Below, piece after piece: positions 24,474 to 38,782 of a DNA stretch of 64,000 nt. The DNA lies in NCBI GenBank assembly GCA_026261815.1, contig JAMPIT010000230.1, forward strand, positions 10,229,001 through 10,293,000, read 5' to 3'. The stretch comes from Monarcha castaneiventris obscurior. Taxonomy: Eukaryota > Chordata > Aves > Passeriformes > Monarchidae. Position 1 is the first letter of the stretch, and every line of letters starts with the position of its first letter. Made by a program: the position numbers and the translations under genes. The notes below the pieces were generated by a model. The model searched no databases. It was not told where the DNA came from and saw only the letters and a list, made by a program, of their open reading frames with translations.

Positions 24474-27310
24474 CTTTCATATCTTTAGATTCCAGCATGC
24501 AGTGACATCTACAACACTTTATTAGCCCACTGCATATTATTTCATTTTCTACTATCAAAGCAATAAACATTCCTCAGACAAGAAAGGGATAGTGCCATTC
24601 ACAGCAAATTTCATATTATGAGCACTTATTCAGATTAAATGACAAACTACAACTGATGAGTGATTTGAATTAGTAACACTCTCAGGGGGTAGAAGAAGCT
24701 ACTGCCCCAAGAACCTGTCTTCCTATGATGAAATCCATTCCAGAACTGCCCATAATTTTAATAAGAGTTGTTTACTAGACTGCTGAAAACATTGGATTAG
24801 TATTAGGAATGTGTCAATTCCAATGCTCATAGAAACTATTTTTTCTCCTCTGGAGTAGTAAAAATGCCCAACAAAGGCTCAGCTGCTATTTCCAATTTGC
24901 AAATTGTGAGTGGATAAATGTTGCAAGGTGTTTTGTTGGTGAACATCAGTGAGCATTATTAAGATGGAGCAATGTGTAAAGATCCAAAATAAAAGAGGTT
25001 GTTGCTCTGAGCCAACATTATTTTTTGCCCTTCAATACAGGAGAAAAGCCAACACATGGGAAAGAAAAAAATAAAATTAAAAGCTTTACCTTCATGGTAC
25101 ACAAGAGTCTTTGCTAATTCTTAGATCTTCCTTCTGTGCTTCCTAATAACATGAAATGTCAATGTTTGCTCTAACACTTAGATCAGCTCTGCAAATATAT
25201 GTTGAATTAGAAAGAAGAATTCCAAAATATTTATCACAATAAATATCATCTATAACCCTCAAACCCCTGAATTTGTTTCAGTGTCATGACATTTGGAAAT
25301 ATAATTACTCAATGAAAAAAGGTTATAATTATGCTCTGTTCCATTCTAAAGAAAATAAAACAAACTAAAGTTTAAGGTATTCTTTTGGTGATTTGGGGTT
25401 TTTCCTCCCTCATTTGACCAAATCCTTGGGCAAGGAGCTTATTTGCTAAGCTGAAAAGCAGCAGAGAGTTTGCAAGCAGGAAACTCTATTAATATTTAAC
25501 TTGGACTAGAATTCCCCATGTGTTGGTGGAATCAATGCACAGTGACTACAAGAGTTGGTACTGACAATATATCTACCTGGAATAATATCTCTGAAAAGTC
25601 TTGTAGTGACCATGTGGCATAACACAGTTAAAATATCTGCTTTTCCAAGTTTAAGATAATACTTCTGGCATCTAACAAAAATGAAGCATTTCTGGTAAAT
25701 GATTTTCATGTGCTTTTTATTACTCACAAACATTTATGAGGTAGTTTTCCTTTGACAAGGCTGAATTTTGCTTTGCTTCTTGACTACTTAATGCACAGTA
25801 ATGCTGCTGTTCTAACAGTGCAAAATCTGTAAAGTAAAATATCCAAATCAGTGTCATTTTTTATGAGAGAAACTAAAGCAGAAGGAAAAACAAAATGTTG
25901 GGATATTTTTTGAAGACCAGGTATTTCTCAAATTCCACAAAGGTAATGGTACCAGCATATTTTTGCAAAACACATTTTCTAAATATGTTCTCAGTCCTTT
26001 AAACAGTAACAAAATGAAAATGTTGGAGATAAGCATTACCTGAAACCTCAGCAGGATGACCAGTTCAGTGTTTTATCATCAGTTACCGTGACCAACTCCC
26101 AAGTCGTGATACAAAGCTAAAATTCATCCTGCTTTTTTCGTGAAAGTCAAATATGTCCCTGCTTTTAATGAAAACAATAAAACCTTTATATTAATAGCAA
26201 GAAAGAGCTCTGTCCTACATCACCATGCTTCAACATACCTATCCATAAATAAACAGCTAGAGAACTAAAGAATTCAATTAAGTTTTCATTTCTCTCAGTC
26301 AACTGCAGATCACAGAGGAAGCGCCAATGACAGCAAAGACAGATGATGAAAACCTGATCAATTGCTATCACTTCAATTTAGATTAAAAGTCACTCACTTT
26401 TCAGCTCTGCTTGGTGTCCAGAAGAGATTAGATTAAAACTAAATCAAGAGAAAAATAAAAAATCTAAACAACAGCCAAAGAAAACCTTTTCCAGCTCTTG
26501 TAAATGTCCTCAGTTAATTCTACTATGTAAATTCAGGCTACCAGCAATGGCTAAAAGCAAATTCCAGGAAGTTATTCCTTTGAAAGTTATCAGTACTGTT
26601 GAGCTTTCAAAGAAAAGGAGCATGGAAAGTTAAACTGCCTGTTTGCTTAAGTTGTCTCCTTCTATGCTGGATTTTGGACTATATTAGAAAACTTTCTAGA
26701 ACATGATTGGGGCAAATGTTACAAATTCTTTTGTCTCCATCACCCATTATCGTGTACCACCACGTTATGTGTGATTCACAGAAGTTCTGGTGTTATTCAA
26801 TTGTTATAAAGTCACTGCAGAAATTTGCTAAGATCTATCACACCCTGATTTATTTCAGTTTTGGGAAAATATAGATAAAGCACTGAGATGCAGGATCAGC
26901 AACTGACACTTTAATTTGTATTGGATAACAGTTTTGCAAGTGGCTTCATAAAGTGAAATATAAAGAACATGAATTTAACTCATTGTTACAAACAGAACAC
27001 AAGTAAAGGAACAAGACATTAATTTCATCACCGCAAGGCTGTCATCACATACAAGAATCTATAAGACACAAGTAAAAAATATTGACTTTATTTAAAAAGA
27101 AAACACATGCTTTATGTAAAAACTGAGGAATTACACTTGGTTCATCCTACCAAATTCTGTGTACAGCAGCAGCTCAAATATGAAGAGCACATCTCAGCAG
27201 GCAGAATTAGCACCAAAGGAAACATTTTAATGAGAACAATATTAATCCTAGATTTTATCTTTCTTCTGTCAACATTTGTCCCCAGTACAAATCATACAGT
27301 CACTTAACAC
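24474..27310. other. AT-rich non-coding stretch, no gene seen
   Basis: No gene or recognised repeat. A perfect 14-bp palindrome lies at 24893-24906 (CAATTTGCAAATTG). The remaining sequence is ordinary AT-rich desert with short chance open frames. Confidence 0.7.
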
Positions 27311-27314
27311 ATTG

Positions 27315-27690
27315 TCTCGTGATGCCCAGCCCTGTGGCTGAACGCACACCAAGGCCTTGAGCTGTCTGGAACCAAGTGTGCTGCCAGCACACGACCTTGC
27401 ACCCCACAGGGAGATCCCCATCGACATGGATACATCTCAGCTCGTCACTGAATCGCACAGTGGGGCTTACTCACCTCCCTTGGGGTTTATTGTGCACCCC
27501 ACACACGGACAGAGGTGCCCCAGGAGTGCAGCAAGGAGCGGCTGCAGGCGCCTGGGACAGGTTATGTGTTGGCATCCAGTAAAGCTGCGGGGCCCTAGGA
27601 GAGCACAGGGAGCACAGAGTGGGCCACAGTCTGTGTCAGCTATTCTGCCAGGCTGTACTGGGGTTTCTATTGCTACCTCCATGTGATATG
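27315..27690. repeat. GC-rich patch of unknown origin (LTR or retroposed fragment?)
   Basis: About 375 bases of distinctly higher GC and CpG than the flanks, with sharp edges. On the - strand an AATAAA (complement of TTTATT at about 27487-27492) is followed by ACCCCAAGGGAGGTGAG, which would suit an LTR or a transcript 3' end. Overlapping open frames of 109 and 71 codons on opposite strands have no recognisable domain. I cannot name the element. Confidence 0.35.
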
Positions 27691-30600
27691 AATAATCCTT
27701 TGGCTTAAATTCCCTTTTCTAGCTGTTGACAATCAGCATAGTACAAGAGAAACAGAATTTTGCAGTAACAAAAAAGGACCACAGTTTTTAAAGTATCATA
27801 AAATACTGCTCTTCTTTGAGAAGACTGCGTTATGACTTGGCCAAATTACCTCATAAGGCCCCATGCTGGCTCAATGATAAGGACATTGATGGAACACAAA
27901 ATCAGAAAAATCTGAAAGCTTTTCTGCCTCTGCTGCTAACATAAAACTGGTTTTCCTTCAAGCTTTCTATTACTTAATTTATACAGGGCCACCATCTTAG
28001 TCAGCTGGGGTTTTTTTGAGAGTAGGTAAAGCGAGGCAGAGAGCAGTGAGCACCAAGAACCACACAACAAGTGCTGGCTGTGCACTTGGATATGTACAGG
28101 GAAGAAAAATGAGATAGAAAATTCATTCTAGATAAAGCAACAAAACAGTGGCATCCTAAAGGTCCACCAGACAGACAGAGGTTACAAGGCTGAATGGTAG
28201 ACTCCTTCATATCTCATGGAAGCCACATTTTCCAAACAATTCAGAAGTCCTACCATGAATATTGAGTCAGCCCATTCAGAATCTCTCTTCCCCACTCTAT
28301 ACTGGCTGAGCCAGCTTTCATCAACCATTTGTCTCTCTGGTTCATATAAACTATCAAGGATCATTTCTACACGGAAGCTGCCCTGGCATGATGACCAGTG
28401 GTGGACACAAAAGCAAACAGTAGAGGAAGTCCACCAAATTTTTGCAGGATATCCCTGGGAAGACCTGATAGATGCAAGTTTTCATGTGTTTTTAGTAGGC
28501 ATTATCTTTATAGTCACACAGTTTCACTTAGCAGAGCCAACATCTCAGCACTTGACATGATGCACAACAGAAGTTGTCTGGCTGACATGCAACACACTGG
28601 TGAAAAGGGATTGAAGCCAACCAGCCACATGTTTGGACAAGTCCTAAATTTCACAACAGTACAGCCACTTGCAAAAGCACTGTTTGGCTGTGAGGTTTTC
28701 GCTGATGGTGGTTTCCAAATTCTTGTACCCATTATTAGTCAACTATAACAAGAACATGGAATAGCTACAGTGAGTAGCATTTCTCTAACAAGGCAGGAAA
28801 AGAGGAAGTGCAGATCCAATGGTTAAATTTCCACTGACATATAATGCCAGAAAACACTAGTTTAGGAAACTGAAGATTGACAGGTTTTTTTATATTTTTA
28901 GGAAACCATTGCTATTAAACACAACTTCTCACTGAAAACTGCAGGACTAGTTTCTGCTGCAGTTTGATACATTAATTCCAATAATTGATGGTATTATATT
29001 CCAAGATTTAACTGCACTGCACAGTGCCATGGCTACCAGAGAAAAGCAAGGAAAAAATGAAAATCTAAAAACACATATCAATATAAATACATACTTGGAA
29101 GTGAAATAATGAATTGTTATTTTGGCAAAGCACAGTAACCCTACCCTCAAAGCAAAAGAGACACCTATCAGTTATAATCTCATTGTTTCCATTCAAGAGG
29201 AAGACTGGACAATTACTACTCTAGCAAAAAATAGAAGCACCAATACTTCCCCTAAAAAAAAATTTATTATTTTACCCAACATTATACATGCAGGACCCCA
29301 TCTTCAAACTAAATTTTCTCCCTTTCCTCTCCTATCCCCCCCACAGGCACATGGAAGGGATGAAATCTGTCTTCAGACTTCACCATAACCAACAGTTTCC
29401 ATATTTATGAAGACCCAGAAGCTAATGTAAGCTTATTGCTGAGGTGATAGTTGTGCCTCAGCAGGGGAAACACGGGGTGGGGGGCTGGTGGGGGAGGTGA
29501 AGAAAAAAGCAGGATAAAACAAAACACCTGAAGTAGAAAGCCTAGCTCAATTGTAGCTTTTTGTATCTTCTGAAAAGAGCAAATGGAGACAGAATATAGA
29601 CAGAGTAAGCCTTGTCTAAACTAAGGCTGCTCAGAGGATATGTTTTAGCAGACCAGTGACACTTTTGCTTTTTGCAGCAGTGAAGCAAAGGGTGCACATA
29701 TCACAGTGTGATTTTGCATTATGAGGAACCTCTACCACATAAAACCAGGTCTGCTTGGTTGTGCGATCGTGTGTGGAATTCTGGGATTTGTTCATTTTTG
29801 CCGTGAATTTACTGCTGTATTATTTTTCAGAGACATTTCTTTTCCTGAATGCCCAGAGTAGCATTTGATTGCTTAGTGTGGGTTGTCTGGCTTACCCACT
29901 AAGTTGATTTGAACAATCCATTTGTTAATATAGTGAAACACACATTCACGATTACAAATTGTTTTAACAAGTCTCAACAAACAAGTCCCTTGGTGGTCCT
30001 GAAGTTCCTTAAAAGCAGATGGATGAGGTACAATTTTATAGATTCTCTTTCCTATTTGTGAAAAGCTGCTAAGGTCGGAAATAGGCTTTAGTGTAAACAA
30101 GGGGCATTGTCAGACAATAAAGAGACAATTGCCTGTGTTAGCACAACAATTAATTTATTTGCAGAGAACCACTCAGTCTATTTGTTACCAGAAATGTGCT
30201 AATTATTCCTGCTAATTACATGCAAAACCTTCATTATCACCTATATGAGGAAGAGGACCCCTCAGGTTTCAGTGACAAATTAATTACAGTGTTTTCCTTC
30301 TGAATGTACTTCTTGACAGTCCCTGTTATCTGAAAAATAAATTGGCTAGCAGGAATCTTGTCTCTCAGAGACATTCTGCAAACTAAAAGCAAACATACAA
30401 ATATCATATCAAGTCACTACTGCTATTTTTTCAGGCAGGCCTATTCTGAAGCTCTCAGAACTTCTATATTAATTTACAAGCTCTTAATCCTAATAAAATG
30501 TATCATGCACTGCTAAATTCCACCGTGTAGCTGCTTTCAGAGCCTTTTACATATCCCTAAAATAATGGATAAGATAGCAGGCATTAGGTTCTAAAAATAC

Positions 30601-33600
30601 AACAAATAATCCCAGTGGTAAACTACATGTCAGTAAAACACTGATATAATTTCAGGGAATAAATATTATTTAAAATTCATAACTGAAGTGAAAAGGACAG
30701 CAAAGGGGCTGAATTCCTCAGTCTTGCATTATCACCATTCTAATTCAACATATAGGACACTTGCCACCAAGACTTTGCAATGCATGTCAGGGGCAGGGGA
30801 AGTTTCATGTAGAAGGGTGAGGAAGAGGTAGCCAGCAGGATGAAAGTCTTGATTTGAAAGGTAGGAAACATGGTGAGTGAAAGAGTTGCAGCACAATAAA
30901 TCTGGAAGAGGAATGAATGGAGGGGCTGCAGTGAATGCTCAGCACACAAGAAAAATTGACTATTCAAAAAATTTATTTAAATCTCCCAAATTTTGCTTAG
31001 AACCTGTCAGGTAAGTTTCAGCCATTCCTGACACCTTGCCAAGAGCCTGCCTCCACTTTCATTAAGGGTTGTTCTGGTGAGTTGTGCCCACCATTCATTT
31101 TGCTTATAGTTAATCAAAGCCTCCTCCGTTTCTGTGTTTGGTACAACAGAATATCAATACCTTAAGAAATCAGAGTATCAGCAGTATCCATAAATGGGCA
31201 CATAAGCATCATCCTACAACTCCAGAATGCAGATTTGCAGCCCCAATTTTAGGAGCAGCTGCAATATGACATTGTACAAAACAACAGCTAATCCCTGTCT
31301 GGATACAAATGGCGTGGTCTTGGCAACGAGTCAGGGATGGGAGAGAGTATCTCAGACAGGGCTACTAAAACGTTAGAAATAGTTTCATAATGAACCAGGT
31401 GGTGACTAACACACATACAAAGTCGTATTTCAACAGCCACTCCACCTTATGAAGATAAAGCAGGAGTGGAGGAGTGGATTCATTCTCTGGATGACTGTAA
31501 GACCCAGCCCCACCTCTCCAGACCACCAGCAGAGAAAGGCAGTACCCAAGAGCTGCCTGGCCTCAGAGAACAAGAGAGTCCATCCACTGGACCAATGCCC
31601 TTCCTTCATTGTAATCAGGGTATTACTCGTCATACAGCCTGCTCTACTACTTAAAACATAAGATACTTCATTTTTTACTTGCATATGTAGCCCATTCCTC
31701 AGGCCCTTGTATGTTTTGTGTATCAAGAGGTCTAGACAAGCCCCTAATTCACCTAAGTAACCATGCTGGTTCTTTCTGCAATGTTCTCTCTCTGAGGCAA
31801 GAAATCACCAGAAAGAACTATATGGCAATTTTATTATTCTTCAAGTCTACCTTCATCATGTCCTTTCACTTGAAGCCTTCAAAAACCTCAGTAACAATAT
31901 TGATAATAATACACTCAGCTTCCATACTCTGTACTCCTGAATACAGAGTTTCCGTCTGTATATCTTGGTTTGTCTCTTTTGTCAGAAGGTAAATTCCCCA
32001 AAACATCTATTTTCTGTATTCTTGTTGTAGTTAGCATGTCTTAAACACTACGCAACTATAACTACTAACAGAAGTAGTAGCAGTAGTAGCAGTAGGAGTA
32101 GGAGTATGAGGAGGAAGCACAGTGCAAGTTTTCCAAACCAGAAACGCAGAGAAAGATTTAATATTTGGAGGCCAATACTACCTTTCTCATAATTTAAAAA
32201 AAAACAAACAAAAAAACAACTTTAATGACAAATCAGCGAAGAAAACACGCAAACTCTCATGTAACCACAGCTGTATGTACTTACAATTTTTATTTTAATT
32301 TAAACTTACAATCCTGACTGAGGTTCTGGCATATGTAGTTGTCTTTGTGTCCTCTAGCTCAATATCTACCTTCATTCAAATAAATTAAAAGGAAAACAAG
32401 TGGATGAAAAGGAGGAGTGCTATACTGCATCTGAGTGCAGTAGTTTGGGGATTTTTAAGTCACAGATATTTATGTAGAAGATAGAATGTGCATGGTTTTA
32501 TTTCCCTAAAATAGTAATTCATAAAATTATGCCTAAAGCTCAGTCCCTACCAACAACATAGAGTCTGCTTTATTGATAGGTATTAGACCAATCCATGAGG
32601 ATAATAAAAAAACTTTTTACATATAAAAAGTTCTCACCTCCAAATCCCAGCTTATTACCAGGGAAGGGAAGGGTTCCTTGGTATAAGCAAAAATTCACAT
32701 CCCTGAAATTTTAAGCACATTTTTTTAATCACTATATCACTCTGTATGACTGAAAACCTCAAAAAAGAAGAGATTAGCATTGCTGCTAGGCCTCTAACAA
32801 GTGCCCTCCAACTTCCTGTACCCACAAGGAGTACAGATCCAGAAAACATAAAATTATCCTACTATCAATCCATTGAAAATTGACCTCAAAAAGCAAGACT
32901 TCTGTAACAGAATGCAAAAAACAGGACATAACTTACTCATAATAGAAAGATTTTTAGTTTACTATAGCAGGTCATTCAGCAGATTCTTTTATCTGTTTGT
33001 CAATTACAAGAACAGCAACATTTGACTGACCCTGAGAGATGATTGGCAATAGGAATGCCACGTGGCAACGAAGGAGGATTCTAAATCTGAGGGCCAATTG
33101 ATGGAGGGGGAAGAATAATCTGAAAAAGAGAGATGCATAAAGAGAGCTGCATAGCATCAAAATTATTGAGAACTGGACATGAAGGGGACAATGGAAAAGC
33201 AGGTGATTCTAGACTATCTTTGCTATGACACAGAGGAGGAACAATACATTGCTTTCACAGTGAAACATTTGAGCAATAAAATAATGAGTTTGCCTAGCAG
33301 GCAAAACCTTTCTAATTTGCCTGGCCTGAGTTATGAGAACATATTTTTGGCCTGGCCTATACCACGAAATATGAGTAGGATTAAATGCATTCAAAATAGC
33401 TGACAAGAGGCTGAAGTAGAAGAGAACCTTCCCACAGAGACTAGAAAGCTGGGGTCAGCACTGGATTAGCTGACACATAAACTGCATCTGGTGTTCCAGA
33501 GGCTTAATCACTCCACTTAAACCTATCAGCATGCAAAAGTAGCAATAGAAAAAATTATAAATTCTTTGTCATAGCTGGCTTTGGCAAATATGTGACAAAG

Positions 33601-34889
33601 AATGACTCAGTAATATTTCTTACCTTTTCCCATGTATGAAGTTTTTAGAGACTACCTTCTCCCTTCTTATTCGTTTACATCTAGATAAGAATCTCCATAG
33701 TCAGAATTGTTACAGTTGTAACAGTTTGGTAATAAGGGCTATTTTTTTCAAATGTAGGAGCCCAGAGACTTATACACCTACAGCTACAAAGGACATGGAT
33801 CCACTCCTCCTGATACCTACGCTGGTGTATCGAGTTCTCCAAGAAGTAAATACTGAAGTGGAAAAGAACTGATCTAACCCAGAATTATAGTACTACTAGG
33901 AGGTTTTTTTGGGTTTCTTTTCTTTAATTAAAAACCATGTGCACTAAAATAGCATGAGATTTTAAATTCCTTTACATTTGATGAGGAGAGGGAAGTAGTT
34001 GTTGGGTATGGGATTTTTTTAGATCTACATTTTCCTTCAGGTTTTCACATGCTCTTGCATAAACATTTCCTGGCTCAATATTGTGTTTGCTCACACCGAA
34101 GTTCTTCCACAGACGCTTTTACTTCCTGCTGCAAAGAAGGGGGAGGGAAAGCAGTGTGCAGTGTAGCACCATTTATCCTTTTCAGACAAGGTTTGGTTTA
34201 GAAAAGAGCCAGTCACAACTTGCTGGGTACCAGAAGCCAAATAAATTATTTTACTGTTTGATTATCCACATCATTCAAAACCTGTGTCAGTGGCAATTGG
34301 CTTGCTTCCTGTCATGCTGGGACCTGGGTTGCACAACAAGTTTGTCTTGCAGAGAAATGCGAGGTTTCTGGAATTCAAGGCTCCTGGAACTGTTAGTTTT
34401 CAAAAATTTTGTCTTGGACTGAGCACCTTAACTCCTCCCTGTTCTCTAGCACAGCAGTAAAAATGGAGCCATCCTGCTGGAGCCTGTACAGCCAGAAGCT
34501 TCCCTAGGGATCCCCCACACCCTTCCCCTCACATTAATGAGCAGCTAACTAACAGAGTAAATAGAAATAAATTAGCAACAAACTTATTCTGGTAGATGTC
34601 AAGGCAGAAGAGAAATCCAAAGAGGAATTTAAACAGGGAAAAAGATGTATGAGCTTTACAGTTCAGTGTATGAAAGAGTGCTTGTGTAAGATACCATATT
34701 AAAAAAAAAAGAAAGCTCTTAAACAAAAGACATAAGATTTGTTAAAAAAAAAATAGAAAATAAGTCTCTAAGGCTTGCATGACTAATGGAACTGTGAGGA
34801 GGGATGAAAAATGTTAGCATTATCTCTATCTCAGGAAGTCCCAAAACCATGATTCAGTAGAAGGTAGGAGAGTACACCAAGAAGGGATC
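27691..34889. other. AT-rich non-coding stretch, no gene seen
   Basis: No supported gene. Open frames of 114-116 codons near 28216-28748 overlap in different frames and show no family features. A TAATTA-rich candidate regulatory stretch lies near 30100-30400. A GC-richer patch with overlapping small open frames on both strands lies at 31450-31660. An imperfect AGT/AGC/AGG trinucleotide run lies at 32072-32115. Confidence 0.7.
32072..32115 (+). repeat. Imperfect trinucleotide repeat (AGT/AGC/AGG)
   Basis: About 14 triplets of the form AGN, starting with AGTAGTAGC and drifting to AGGAGT and AGGAGG. It is not part of any supported reading frame. Confidence 0.85.
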
Positions 34890-35000
34890 ATTACGTGCTT
34901 GACATTTTCTTATACGCTACCCCAGGCTGCTGTCAGAAACAGGATACCCAGCTAGACAGATGTTTAGTCTGATCCTGTATGACTGTTCCTCCTTTGCGAT
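34890..35000 (+). repeat. Old CR1-related LINE 3' end, forward copy
   Basis: GCTGTCAGAAACAGGATACC, then CAGCTAGACAGATGTTTAGT and CTGATCCTGTATGACTGTTC match the 3' end of the same family as the 12293 and 49676 copies. The expected form is ACAGGATACTGGGCTAGA, then ATGGACCTTTGGTCTGA and CCAGTATGGCCATTC. The left edge is uncertain. Confidence 0.55.
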
Positions 35001-38000
35001 AGTAAGACATAAATGTGGATAGGAGGAAAGTTATGTGGGAACACATGAAGTTGATGCAGGCACAGCAGCTGACAGTGAGGAGACTCAAACTGAGCAGTGT
35101 CAGCTCTAGTCAAATTCTGATCACTGTGGACTTCACCCCTGGGAGACGTTCATGCTGTCCAAAATCCTCATTGATTTTAGGATTTGTCTTAAGGATATAG
35201 AGCACCTTTGGAGTCAAACCACTTCCCCTACCCTCCTCTGGTCTTTCAGTTACATATTTCATTCTTTACAAAAAAAAAAAAAAAAATTGATCACTGTCTC
35301 TAAATTAATACCTGGCATCATGCTATTGCAAATGTGGACATTTTCTGCATTGCATTCTCTAGGTTTTTGCAAGAAAACAAGTCTCTCCAATGCCACCAGT
35401 CCTTCTGTTATACAAGTCAAAACTTATTCACAAAGTACAGTGTTCGTTATCCTGCCATCAATCATTTGGGAACTAAAGCAGATATGCAGAGGAATTTTGT
35501 AATATAGTGACAATGTCACAACGCCAACCATAATTTCTAAGTTGTACATAGATGGTCCAAATCATCACAGTTCAAACACAGCTGGAACAATTCCTAGTCA
35601 GGAAGAGTTTTACTTCCTACTTTACTATAGACTACAGTGAAATAAGGAACAACAGTCACAAAAAATTTTTTTTCAGCACAGCCATCAGAGAGACTACCTG
35701 TTCTTGCTCCTGGCCATTTTAATTTGTGCTCTTTCAGTCACGTATGCTAAAGAAACTGTATGTAGAAAATGTTATACAAGACTTGCAGCAGCTTATTTGC
35801 TGGGACAAATTGCACAGAGCATGCTGCACACCAATACTTTATATTCTCTTCTGGGTCACTGAATTGATTCTGGTTCAAATTCCTGACAAACCATGTCATA
35901 TGTAAAGACATTAAAGGACTAAAACTATTTTCTTTTGCTAGCTCAGTCTAGCCTCTACTCTAGGAGCTAGGGTAGCCTGCAAGGCACTACACAGCAGGGA
36001 TACAAGCCCACTCAGACCTTTTTTGGATGACTATCTAGTCACTATAATGTTATGCAAAAGGAAGCTGCTCCATCTTTCTTGCAGCAGCAGCTGCTCCCAC
36101 TGCATTTTATGAGGAGATGAAGCTGTCCAAGGATACTGTGTGCTCTGGGAACATTTACCAGGTGAGCTGTCCCAGGTAATTCTGATCCCATTTACATGTG
36201 CTTCCTGAATTCTAGTCAAGCTGACAGAGCAGGACAACAAGCTCTTCTGAAACAGAGCTGGTTTGGACCTTGGCTGCAACCAGCATGGCAGGCACCATGG
36301 AACAGTAAAGTTGCTCATGGAATTTACATGTCACCAGGGCTAGATTGCAGTTAAGGAGGCACTCTTAGAGCCACAGTTTTGGACTTAAATAGCTTACTCT
36401 TCCAAATCTCAGGTAAAAAAGGGGTGACTTCAGTGGTATATTTCTCTCAGCAGTATTGTACACTCTACAAATGTATTACTCAACTGACTGAGAAAATTAC
36501 TTACTTGTTGTGTGCACCACAGCCTGATCCCTAAGATGATTCTCCAGGATAGGTAGATAATATGTGAAATAGTTATAATGGAATGTTTTTCATTATGGAG
36601 GCAATCCCCTCATTTCACTTCAGCCATCTTTTAAAACCAATATCTCTTTCATAATGGGAAGGTGATTTGGTGAGAGTATCAGCTTAAGCAACAGCTTCAA
36701 CAAGGTCAGACCTGACACTTAAATACTCACGAACAAAGTTTAAAACAGGTGGGGCAACTGGCCAGAAAGCAATATTTTCTCACTGTTGTGATAATAGATG
36801 AGGAAACATAGACAAGTAGCTTAAATTAGAGAGCAAAATCCATGTATTTATGTCATCATAATCAATATCACCTTGCACCAGAAGAAACAATACACATGCA
36901 GGATTTCTCTAAAGATAATACACTTTAAATTACATTGGTATACATTTAGTTAACAGCCATAAACTTTTTCTGTTCTGGGACTCTTGCAGTTTGGAGACTT
37001 GCACAACAAGCCAGGTACACCAGATAAAATTCTTCATATGATTTTCTATATTGAGAAAAAGAGAAGTTCTCAAGAGAGCAACAGAGTTAATTTACCTTAC
37101 CCTACACCATCCATCAGAGTAACCTTAGTTCTTATTGCTAAGTAATAATATAGGTGTGTCTATGTAAAGAGAGATACAGAGATGGATATTCTGTTAATTT
37201 ACAAAAAGGTTAAAGATTTTCATCAATCTTTACGTATCAAGGAGTACTTATCATTTCTATCATCATGCCCATTCCAGTCATAACTTTGTGCTCTTATGGA
37301 AGACCACAATTAATCAGCTACCTCTCCAAATAATATTTCAGTGGCTTTGGTTTAAGACCCCTTCCAGATCAATAGTCCCTCATGACTGAGTCTGTGTTTC
37401 AACAGGAAAAACTTTACTGGGGTAAGCAGGGGGGAGGTAATTTCCACTAAACCTGTAATGCTTTCCAGTGGTACTGAGCAGCAATGTTTTGATGCTGTCT
37501 GACACCAGATGAGAAACCAAGTTCTAATTAAATGGGAAACTAGCATATATATGAGGTAACAGCCAGCTTCCGAGTGTGGAAGTAAAACCATTTTCTTACT
37601 TTGCAGGATAGGTCTGCCCTGCTTCCTTAAAAGAAGACATTGCTAAAAAAAAAATATGACCTTGGAAAGATTTGCTATGGATGGCATACAGAAACTGTTA
37701 TTCCAAGACTCCACAGCTCCTAAGTGTTTCAAAAACAGGCACAGAAGAATGAAAAAAAAAGACAGGTGACAATAACGGCATCAGCAAAATACCTTATGCC
37801 TCACTCAAGCATTTTATATTCAAGGCACAAGTTACAACTCATAAATTTCATTAAATCTACTTAATTTATACCAGAATCCATTGCCTCTTTGTATTTCAAG
37901 GGAATAGAAATGCACGAGAGATTGTGGACAAAAGTGATATTTCTTGTAGGAATAAAATCCAAAAAGAAAAAGAGAGAGACTTAGGCTTAATCTTTCTTAT

Positions 38001-38738
38001 TATTTGATAAAAAAGCATTTCCTGAGTAAAGGTACAAGTTATTTGTGGTTTTGATCACTCCAGTACACTGTTCCATACCTAAGAGTAGAAAATGTTTCAA
38101 ATATTTAACAAATCAGGGCTAATTATACAGAATAATTGAATCCTTAATATAAAGCCTGAGAGACTTTATTCTTTTAACGTTACTTGCTGCTGATGTGAAT
38201 ACCGTGAGAAGAGATAAAGCCACAGACCTGTTAATACAAAGAAGACAGTTAAAAATTACTTTTAGTTTTGAGAAAAACACTAGGCTCTGAATATAAGTTA
38301 ATTATTAAAGTTCAATTCCCTTTTCTTCCCCAAAAAAAGTTATTTTAATTACTGCTTTTTTATGCCAAGTGTCTGCTTAACTTAAGAGAAGAAATGACTT
38401 TTTATTTGAAGCATTGCCTACTAGAAATAAGAGTTACTCAAGGGCAGTGTTTTATTGATAAAGCTTTTTTCTTAATAATCATCATATGTCATAACATTTC
38501 ACAGGATTCATGAGGTTCATATTTTTTCAAAAGCAGAAACAACTGGAAGTTCTGATCTGAAGCTAACAAAAAACCCTGAAGCACTGTCTAAAGCTGGAGT
38601 CATTTTTGCATTTTAAACCCTAGATATAAAATATAGTAAAAGTCAGGTCTTCATAAAATTAGGAGAGGTTATTTGTTACCATAAGAGCCACCATTTTTAA
38701 ACTGTTATGAGTATTTGCATACATTTACATGCACTGAA

Positions 38739-38782
38739 AGCACAGCCATTCAGAACAAACAGCACAGCCATTCAGAACAAAC
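38739..38782. repeat. Perfect 22-bp tandem duplication
   Basis: AGCACAGCCATTCAGAACAA plus AC occurs twice in direct succession without a mismatch (38739-38760 and 38761-38782). The exact identity points to a recent slippage or duplication event in otherwise old, unique sequence. Confidence 0.95.

Noticed and set aside
28216..28748. Overlapping open frames of 114 and 116 codons
   Set aside because: Different frames of the same AT-moderate DNA, no domain, no splice or promoter context.
35870..35900. tRNA-like B box (GGTTCAAATTCC)
   Set aside because: No matching A box, acceptor stem or cloverleaf could be built around it.
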